This document shows positions 55,890 through 64,000 of a stretch of 64,000 nucleotides of DNA, piece after piece. The DNA comes from Atriophallophorus winterbourni (Eukaryota; Platyhelminthes; Trematoda; Plagiorchiida; Microphallidae): the NCBI GenBank assembly GCA_013407085.1, contig JACCGJ010024047.1:1-64000 (forward strand), written 5' to 3'. Every line of letters starts with the position of its first letter. Within the stretch, counting starts at the first letter, position 1. A program made the translations under genes and the position numbers. Under the pieces are notes generated by a model. That model saw only the letters and a list, made by a program, of their open reading frames with translations, searched no databases and had not been told where the DNA came from.

Positions 55890-57900
55890 TAAATTTGTTT
55901 ATACATGGGTTTGCCAATGCCGTAGCTCCATTCTTTGGGCAACCTACAACACCTCAGGGATAAACTGAAGATTAGCGCAAGTGGTTCGTGTATGATACCC
56001 GACAATTCGTTTAAATGTATAGGGTGTATTTCGTCCGGACCTTGTGCTGAGTGTACATCGAGTCGTTCGAGTAAAAACTGCAAGATCTTAGGCGATAGCG
56101 AGATATCCGGCATTTTGGGGCTGCTCGTATTGAGCACAGGAATTGGAAACGTCTCCTCTGTGTTAACCGAACTGTACTGTGCTACGAGAAAAACCGCTTC
56201 AATTACATTTTCATGATCAGTTAAACCTGCCATAGATCTCAAGTTGGGTACTCGTTGAGAACCTTTAGTTCTTTGTCTAATGTACGCAAAAAACATTTTG
56301 GTACTGAATTAGCTCCGCCCATCAAACAAGTTTCTTAGTTCTGTCTTTTTTCTCATATTAGGTAGGTGCACTTCATGCTTAGATTACATAGTCATCGGTG
56401 CATTCACTTGAACAAAACTTCCGCCATAACCGTTTTATTTTGTTCATGTATTTACGAATAACGTTATCAGAGAGAAATCTTCCATTTATCAATGTGGTAT
56501 GATTTTCAAGCACGCTGATTTTACACAAAAAGTCTAACCATTTAGTATCAACATTCGTAAATGGAGGAATCAACCAGTCAATCGAGTCTGCAGGCAAGAT
56601 TAGACTCTTTGTGTCTAATTTCCAGTAGTTTCTCTGGGCATGCTTGATAATTCTCGGTTAAGGACCTCGATTCCAAAAAAAACGATAAACAACAGTGGTC
56701 GGTGCACACAATAGGGGTCTTGGTCAACAGATTTGTAACATCGGAAAATCTGGGTGTGACCTGTAAATCTAATATCGGAGGAACTTGTCATACACATTTT
56801 ATCGTAGGATCGTTAACATTCTGCACCAAATTTAGCTCCAAAATCGTATCCATAAGTTCTTGTAGGAGCAGTTTACATGCCGAAACTAAATCCGTCTAGG
56901 TTATATCAGTCCTCCAAAAACGATAAAGTCACCAATAATACCATACTGTTTGATTTGATAACAACGCAGGAACATATGCGCCAGGAGAGCGGTAAATAAC
57001 CTTTCGTGATACAGCCCCAGCGCTAAACTTTACTTGACACCAAATGCTTTCTGCATTTCCAGCATCATTTCAAAACCCTTCTATTACTTCCACAATCAGG
57101 TGCTCTTCAAGTTATACGGCAACGCCACCGGCAGATCTCGAAACTACTATATTACTTCTGAGAAGCGTATAGTGTGGTAGCGCGCACTCCATATCAGATA
57201 TATAAAATCTTAACCACGATTCCGTAGCAGCAATTATAACTGGCTTTTGCCGACAGACAATAACCTCGTAAAATTTATTGCGTAGTCTTCTTGCATTTGA
57301 ATAAAAGACTTAAAATCTCTTCACAGAAAGATTAACTGGAGTAGGATTGACAGCGGCTTCCAACGAATGTACGCCTCCTCCTCACTACCCGATAATCCAC
57401 AATATAGAGATCAACCTAGCTAGCTTCTCTACGTGCACGCAATTTTTGGGTGGCTATTTTTATTTTAATTGTTTATTCAGGAATCAGGTCACGTAGTGTC
57501 TTGAACGGCTCTCCCTAAAAACAATGAACGTGTCTTAGAACCATCTGGATTTGCTCATCCGAAGCTGATACAATTTAGAATTTCCGCGTTTTATCCTCCT
57601 CCTTCTTTCGGCTAAGTCAAAATGCTGAAATAATGGTAACTCCTTCCTACCCTCGATTAAATAGCTTCGAGAAATGGATTGTTAAAAAGTGCACTCTTGA
57701 TGTAAACGTATCTTAGCCGTGTATTCTGTTTGCTCCGGAACATTCACCATATTAAGGCAACGCTCCTGAGAATTTGAATATGGCTCCATTGAGACTGCAG
57801 ATCTAAAAGCAGTAAGTATTACGCACTTTTTTCACTACATTTAGCTAAGCCTCTATTTTGAACGATCGCTGTCACAAGATTGCATGACTCGAATCACTAG
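55890..57900 (-). mobile_element. CR1-like retrotransposon ORF2, endonuclease to RT start
   Basis: Read from about 57430 down: a degraded endonuclease (SRSAGGVAVY near 57120; IYRSPGAYVPALL near 56970), IKCVxQVPPILDLQVTPRFS, FTNVDTKWLDFLCKISVLEN (56379-56597), NKIKRLWRKFCSSECTDDYV, then the frame 55889-56296 with LLERLDVHSAQGPDEIHPIH and IFSLSLRCCRLPKEWSYGIG. The element stops in the RT fingers; palm and 3' end are absent. It is the downstream part of the element whose ORF1 is at 57900-58510. Confidence 0.8.
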
Positions 57901-58510
57901 ATAGACCGTTCGACATCATGTCTGCATAAGTTTTATTCTTTCCCGACTGTTGAGTAATCGGTGTTGAAGGCCAGCAAACGTCGAGTTCATTTACGTTTAA
58001 TGTATCAGGGGTACTAATAGCAATTTGTTAACAGCTTGTAGTTGATTAAGCGAATGTCACGCAATATTTCTTCACAAATTGTCGTAATTATCCTCAGCTA
58101 AGGTTAAGTAACTATTTATGTCTCTTCCATCAGCTGTTCTAGTAGATGCAGCTACGATTTCATTCTGACTACCTTCGTGCGTAACACTAGATGCTGGAAG
58201 GCATATCATACATACAGTTCGAATAATATCGCATGATGTCTTCTGAAGACACCGGTATGTCTCCGGCTTCAATTACTTTAACCGAATATTTATCTTTTTG
58301 AAACACAATTCACATTGTATAGTTTTTGCATTATACGAAACCCGTTTAGGGCATACAAGGCAAGATTCCAACGAGCGAGCAGCGGAGCACCTGATCCCTT
58401 GGATCTTCGTTGCAGTAGATGTTGTCCTATTTACTTTTGCAGATTTTCTATTCATAACCATGTTCAAATCCAGTGATAATCAAATAAATACAATGACAAA
58501 ATATTTGTAA
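57900..58510 (-). mobile_element. CR1 ORF1 with PHD-like zinc finger, decayed
   Basis: The minus strand has CLVCPKRVSYNAKTIQCELC then FKKINIRL, a stop, and KPETYRCLQKTSCDIIRTVC. The spacing Cys-x2-Cys ... Cys-x2-Cys ... with later Cys residues fits the PHD/esterase-type ORF1 finger that precedes ORF2 in many CR1 elements. Position and strand match ORF2 at 55890-57900. The His ligand region is interrupted. Confidence 0.7.
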
Positions 58511-58589
58511 GAAACAAAATTCTACTCTGATCTTCAATTCAAAACATTTCACAATACTACTTTTTTCCATTAGTCATGTAGACATTTCA

Positions 58590-58870
58590 AAGCCACAGGA
58601 AGCGGTTCTCTCGTAGTAGGGTGAACATTCTCTGCAGACCGTCTTTTGAAAACACTTCTGCATTAGCAAATTCGCCCATCAACGGTATATTCAACATAGG
58701 ATGGATGCTCCTTTTCTTGCGTGGACGGTCCAGGGTTCACTGCCGTACAGTAGAACATTTAGTACATTAGCCACATTAGTACATTTAGCCACATTGAGAT
58801 TCTGAGTAAACTCACTCAGCTAAAACTTGTAGCCGGATATGCTATACCTTGGGAAACAATTTGCATAAAA
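58590..58870 (-). mobile_element. RTE-like ORF2 fragment
   Basis: The minus strand reads VLNVLLYGSEPWTVHARKGA near 58740, the LLYGxExWxxxxR motif of RTE-like C-termini. It is followed by decayed sequence including QKCFQKTVCRECSPYYER. A small duplication (ACATTAGTACATTTAGCCAC) lies at its edge. Confidence 0.55.
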
Positions 58871-61730
58871 CAAATAGAAGGGAGATTCCTCTGTAATTGG
58901 TGCAGTCGCTTTATCATCCTAATTCTTATATAACTTGATGGTCTTTTGTAATCTTGTGGGACAAACTACGTCAGCCAACTCTGAAGATTATATTCAGCTA
59001 ACAGGATGTACTAATGCTGTTCTACAGAATTTGATTAGTTTGGTTAGAATTCCTCTGTCACCGGATGCCTTCTTAAACTCCAAGCGGTCTGTTGCATTAT
59101 TGAGCTCATTAGTAGTAGTTGGACTATCTAAAAGTTCATGAAGACTCAAAATATTGAAGTGCTATCGCTAGTGTATAAAGAGTAATTCTCTATTCAACTT
59201 TCCATCTGCTAAGTTATATCTACAACCGGATTACCAGATAGATACTTAACGGGAGTCAATTTAACTGCCGTTTGGTCAATAGCTTTTTCTGACTAACATT
59301 CAATACCGTGAAAATTTCGAGCATCAGTAGATATTTGGTTAGTGAAGCCCTAAAGTGTGTTGGACTTTATCTATAGCTGCTCCAATTAGTCGTTAGTGTT
59401 CATATGTTGGTGTACCTATACACTTTAAGATTTCTGACAGTGTACAGTGCAACTAGCAGTCATCTCAAAAACTCTTACTTCCTGACAGTTGCCCGTTCGA
59501 GCTATCTTCGAACAGTATGTTGATAATGCGATCCGCATAAGCAGCTTTTTAGCGTTTCGCAATTTTTGAAATCAGATTCCGTGTGACATTGAGGCAGCTT
59601 TCGGATGACGAAGAAATCTAATCACTAGAACGTTAGATCGAATGCGATTGTCAGTTGTCTGAATGTGGTCATCATGAGACAACCATGATTTTTCGACACT
59701 ATAATTTTGTATTGCATGTAGTAAACTCTACAGAGGAGCTCAGACCATTTATTTCTAATGCTACAAGCGTTTGTATAGAACAGAAGAGCACTATCATATG
59801 GGGCCAGACTTCCGGTGTTGGGGCTACCTAAGAGCTCTTTGTCCTCGAGCGTAATGCCCGATTACGAACTGTCTATTTTGAGACGGCGGTAGCGATTTGA
59901 TAGGATTTAAAAATCTGAATCACAACAGAATGAAAACCTAGGCTCTGAGGTTTTCTAGAATGCAGCCATAGACTAGAACCGTTATCTGCTGCTCTCCGAG
60001 TTATTATCGATAAAAATGAAATGGAATGCCCTCGACATTGATGCGCTTGGGAGCGCGCCAAAGCAGTTGAATATGTTGAACTAGTTGTTCCCTTGCCATG
60101 ACATCATTGAAACTCAAGTTGCAGTCTTTTTTGTAAATTTGAACAAGGATGACATCTAGGGTGTCGCGTGGATGAATGTGGGCACAACTAATAACTGCCT
60201 GTGTACTACCCTGAGTTTGATCACTGAACCCGTTTTCATGAATGAATCAAGCCATTCGCCTATCTTCGCCACGTCTTGTCAGTAGTAGTTCCGCCCAGTC
60301 AAACAATATTACGTGTGACAGTCAGGATCTGGGCTTAGTTTCACGGGCTGTATGAGACGCGCAATTCGGAATGTTAGAAGTTAGGAGCAAATTGAAGGTA
60401 AACATAAAAGCAGGAAATTTCGATTACGCAAACTGCGGTGTTGTACTGAGACTTCCTTAAATGTTGAAACGTGTAATCAAAATGAATCATGTTTGTTCTA
60501 AACGAAGCCTCGATTTCATATGCAAGAAGCTGGGCAACAGCAACTTATTGCTTTTTGTCATTTGGCCAGAACATGACGTTCGAAAACCATTCTTGAAAAA
60601 AAATAATGGACATAGATTCTCCACAATTTAGAAAATGGCATAGTTTTACTTATAAGCCAAAAAAAGATCATGCAGTGTATTCAGTAAATTCTCGATACAC
60701 TGTTTGGACTACATGGGTGACCAACTGAATTAAGTATTTTCGTTAAGTTAACATGCAACGAATAAGCGGTGCTTCGCTCAAGAGATCAAAACACCCGGCC
60801 AGCGATCTCAACGCGACATGTATTGAAATGAGTCAGTTGCACCGGGGCGGACAATGTTTATAAAATCATTGGTTTATAAAACTTGATGCTAAAGGATAAT
60901 GCCTAAGAAGCGAAAATGGGAAAAGAAAGATTGAAGAACAGGGACAGTGGCTGCTGGTTTCGTCTACCACATTGCAGTATACAGCGGGTAAAGCAGAATG
61001 GATTCATCGTGACCCACCGATGCGCGAACAGTCGGATTTCGATGTAAAAATGTCCTGATAGAATGCGCGATGAAATAGTGTCAGGTGTCTAGTCATTAGG
61101 CTGGATACACGAGACAATCAAATAAGATCGAGTTGCTCAGGCCTTAGTTTATCAATATTCCTGCTGTGACCGACAGTATTGGTGTCCAAAAGAAACCATC
61201 CAGGATAAGCTGCAAAAATCAGCACATCACGCTTAGGGATTTAGCGCAAATGAGTAATGAAAGATTAAACGAGAATTAGTCACACACGCATAGACGAAAA
61301 AAGCTTTCCGCTTAACCAGGTGGGTAGCACAACTGACCTAGACACTCAATCATTAACCGAGAATAATGCTGAGAGTATGCAAGTTGATGAATTTCAACGA
61401 ATCGCAAAAACGCGGCTCCCCAAGAATCCGATCCAAATATTTATTAAACATATGGTTTTGTTCACATGTAATGTTTGTTTACAAAACGTATTCTGATTTA
61501 AATGTCATCAAGAATTATCTAACCATCTCAAATCTGTAGAAAGTGAAAAGCAAGATAAACAATAATGATAAACAAAACCACCTATTGTAATGTGCTCTTT
61601 TCAACGCGGCTATATTGACAGGTGTGCTCTATCTAAATCGGGGGACGCAACGTCGAAGTAAACAGTGTGGCCATTGACATGTACGGATGAATGCATGGAT
61701 ATACTCGTATGTAACTATTCATAAATTCAT
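58870..61730. other. Intergenic, no gene recognised
   Basis: Probable old retroelement debris, with an R2-like motif at 59598-59650 and a faint reverse-transcriptase-like frame on the minus strand near 59870-60060. Nothing here is strong enough to name. The part 60350-61700 has no recognised feature. Confidence 0.35.
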
Positions 61731-61736
61731 CCATCC

Positions 61737-61746
61737 ATATATCGAA

Positions 61747-61814
<68 letters not shown>

Positions 61815-61872
61815 TTATCATTCGATCAATCTATCTATTCATCTATATATCTATGTATCTATCCATCCATCC

Positions 61873-61965
<93 letters not shown>

Positions 61966-62015
61966 GCAATCTATCTATCTATCCATCCATATATCGAACT
62001 ATCTATCTATCTATA

Positions 62016-62054
<39 letters not shown>

Positions 62055-62134
62055 TTATCTATTTATATATCTATCTATCTATCTATCTATCTATCCATCT
62101 ATATATCTATCTATATATTTATCTACCTACCTAC

Positions 62135-62206
<72 letters not shown>

Positions 62207-62229
62207 ATATCTATCTATCTATCTATATA
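61737..62229. repeat. (ATCT)n microsatellite, about 490 bp
   Basis: A long tetranucleotide array (GATA on the other strand) with interruptions such as ATCCATCC, TATATATC and CTACCTACC. The 182-codon Leu-Ser-Ile-Tyr frame across it is a by-product. Confidence 0.97.
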
Positions 62230-62239
62230 GCGTAAACAA

Positions 62240-62640
62240 CGTTCACCTTTTGCCCTATATAGTTTTACATACTGCCTCTAAATTAGGCGCTCAAGAGCAA
62301 GTTGTTCTGAACTCGAAGGATCAATTCTTAAAGCTTTCATATCTTTTTCTGCAGAAAGAAATTGTACCGCAATTGGGGACTGCACAAGTGTCGACTTTGC
62401 AAATTCAACTCACTATGAATTAATTGTTTTTGAATACGATTAATTTCCATTCTTTACACATGTCCCAACCAGCGTAGATGCCGTTGTCACAGTAGAGTGA
62501 TCCTGCTCTGCAGAATAGCTTTAAAAGGACATTGTTCGATCGAATAACTCGTAGTATTGATTTAAGGAACAGAGTGAGAGATAAATGGAAGCGGATGTGT
62601 CGAAAACGACAGGCATCCAATTCCATTCTACCAAATTAAC
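62240..62640 (-). mobile_element. RTE-like ORF2 C-terminal fragment
   Basis: The minus strand reads QRHLRWLGHV near 62480, KQLIHSELNLQSRHLCSPQL, then DMKALRIDPSSSEQLALERL near 62320. This matches the C-terminal order at 20612-20821 (DMNALSIDPAICEELALDRL). Stops and a frameshift are present. Confidence 0.7.
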
Positions 62641-63140
62641 GAAAAAGTGGAAAAAAAATTGATTGAATGAAACCACCAAGTGGCCTTGTGACTTCAGTGG
62701 TCTAAGATACTTTGAACAAGAAAATAAGCGAGCTCACTTAAAATAATCAGGAGGACAAGTTCACGCAGGGTCATACTCAGAGCAACCATTGAACGCTGGC
62801 AGGATGACAATTTTGAAATCTTTCGCTTTCGGATTGCATTGTCGATGAATCGGCAATACTTCAGTGAAAGTATCGCGAAAAGGGCGACGGATAACGATGT
62901 TATTGATAACAAGCGAAATCCAAATGACGATTGGTTTATGGCGATGAAAACAATGAAAATGTGAATGAATGTGGATTGCGACGAAAAAGCCTGACATAAT
63001 TGTCCACCTCGGTACTGATGATACGTTCGTTTTTTCCTTCGAAATGAGGCTGATGTTTTAGCCACGTCTGCGAAAGTACATACATTACATGCACATAGAT
63101 AAATGACATCACAGAAAGTCTATATCGATAGCGATTAATA
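62640..63140 (-). CDS. 123-codon open frame, unknown (uncertain)
   Basis: The frame 62694-63065 on the minus strand begins MAKTSASFRRKKRTYHQYRG and has hydrophobic stretches (FIHIFIVFIAINQSSFGF; LVLLIILSELAYFLV) compatible with two membrane segments. No family is recognised, neighbours are retroelements, and no splice evidence exists. It may be chance. Confidence 0.18.
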
Positions 63141-63149
63141 TTATATTAT

Positions 63150-63262
63150 AGTATATAATTCTTATAATATATATATATATAATAGATAGAATATATATTA
63201 TAGATATATATAAATATATTATATATTCTAATATCCATATATATCTACTCTATATATATGTC
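63150..63262. repeat. (AT)-rich simple repeat
   Basis: Imperfect TATA-rich tract of about 110 bases immediately before a CR1 3' end. Confidence 0.9.
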
Positions 63263-63299
63263 GGAGCCAAAATGTAAACAATTTGGTTATCTGGATATG

Positions 63300-63975
63300 C
63301 ACGAGTTTAACAACCTCACTTCAAACTAACATTGTCTTTACAGAGGTAACGCGTGTCTTCAGTGTACTCAAAAGTGTATTTGGAAATATTTAGCCCAATA
63401 TATTCCCCAGAATTATAAATAGATACCGGAAACTAGTCATAAAATACGATTTGCAGTCATGGTCTTCGCGGCTTAGGAATGATATAGAACTTATGCAGCG
63501 AGTTTATCACCGCTTAACAAAGATACTTCCAAGTAGCAGACACTAGCCTTATAAATAAAGGATAAGTCATCTAAATCTGTTCGACATTTCCGATCGACGA
63601 ATCTGATAGAACCTTGTCCTTCTTTTAAAAAAATTCCATAACCCAGATATATTCACACGAAGGGATACGAGAATTTGTCTGCCCCATGAATATGCGCTAG
63701 TAGTACGCAATTCCCGCCTGAACTTTAGAAGGTATTTTTACTCTGCCCGTTATTGTTTTACTTGGAACAGTTTACCATCTACCGGTACTCACTGTACTAG
63801 CTTGCTTGATTTAAAACGAAATTGGACAATTTTTAATTAATTCGTTTCCCGTATACTTTTATGCTTGATCAAACTGCTGATCTTGTGTTTTACACCACGT
63901 TTAATAATGCCTACCATTCTATTGTTATTATTGAGCTTCTTGCTTGCCAGACCATCTGAAACCTTGAATTACATT
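63300..63975 (+). mobile_element. CR1-like retrotransposon 3' end
   Basis: Shifted frames give LQSWSSRLRNDIELMQRVYH near 63450, then LNLFDISDRRI, RLNFRRYFYSARYCFTWNS near 63715 and LPSTGTHCTSLLDLKRN. The end ACCTTGAATTACATTG carries the family 3' motif. It is 5'-truncated and decayed, with the same structure as the end of the copy at 28428-29350. Confidence 0.8.
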
Positions 63976-64000
63976 GTACTATTATCACGGACAGCATTAC

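Noticed and set aside
61687..62235. 182-codon plus-strand ORF of repeated Leu-Ser-Ile-Tyr
   Set aside because: It is a direct translation of the ATCT microsatellite with no independent coding sign.

Overview
The window is AT-rich animal nuclear DNA (roughly one third G+C by eye) with intron-split genes, many (AT)n and (ATCT)n microsatellites, and many decayed retrotransposons. No bacterial operon, rRNA gene or CRISPR array was seen. The organism is an inference. The mix of CR1-like and RTE-like non-LTR elements, Ty3/gypsy fragments, low G+C and small symmetric exons coding for a secreted Thr-rich protein fits a trematode flatworm, perhaps a schistosomatid, but no single sequence feature proves it.

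2.6-12.6 kb (+): the best cellular gene. A TATA box and a signal-peptide exon are followed by eight phase-compatible exons (4081 to 12610). They encode a tandemly duplicated, tentatively CUB-like domain, a mucin-like stalk of Pro-Ala-(Thr)6 repeats, and a short hydrophobic C-terminus of GPI-anchor type. It should be a surface-anchored or shed glycoprotein. Exon 1 and exon 2 do not join in phase as first read, so one junction or small exon is unresolved. The introns carry RTE-like scraps and a dispersed repeat.

13.8-29.4 kb: a retrotransposon graveyard. On the minus strand there are CR1-like copies (13.8-14.9 and 17.06-17.36 kb), a Ty3/gypsy protease-reverse transcriptase fragment (17.36-18.28 kb) and a mosaic element (21.6-23.46 kb) in which one non-LTR tail interrupts another element. 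On the plus strand there are a gypsy integrase piece (14.93-15.33 kb), CR1 copies (15.49-17.06 and 25.88-29.35 kb) and an RTE-like element with an internal deletion (19.0-20.83 kb). The 25.88-29.35 kb CR1 is the best preserved and is itself split by an opposite-strand CR1 3' end.

29.4-47 kb: mostly AT-rich DNA. It holds scattered exon-like segments on the plus strand (signal-peptide starts near 32713 and 42979; exon-like stretches at 32163, 33379, 36176, 38575, 39171, 41122, 41723 and 43292). These may be one or more secreted-protein genes, perhaps decayed; I could not build a full model. A minus-strand CR1 lies at 43.5-44.5 kb.

47-64 kb: more non-LTR debris, a 115-bp tandem satellite (49.55-50.19 kb) with inverted copies near 53.1-53.4 kb, a diverged direct duplication of about 0.7 kb (48.24-48.99 and 51.25-51.94 kb), a nearly full-length decayed minus-strand CR1 with a PHD-like zinc-finger ORF1 (55.89-58.5 kb), a long (ATCT)n array (61.74-62.23 kb) and a CR1 3' end at the right edge.
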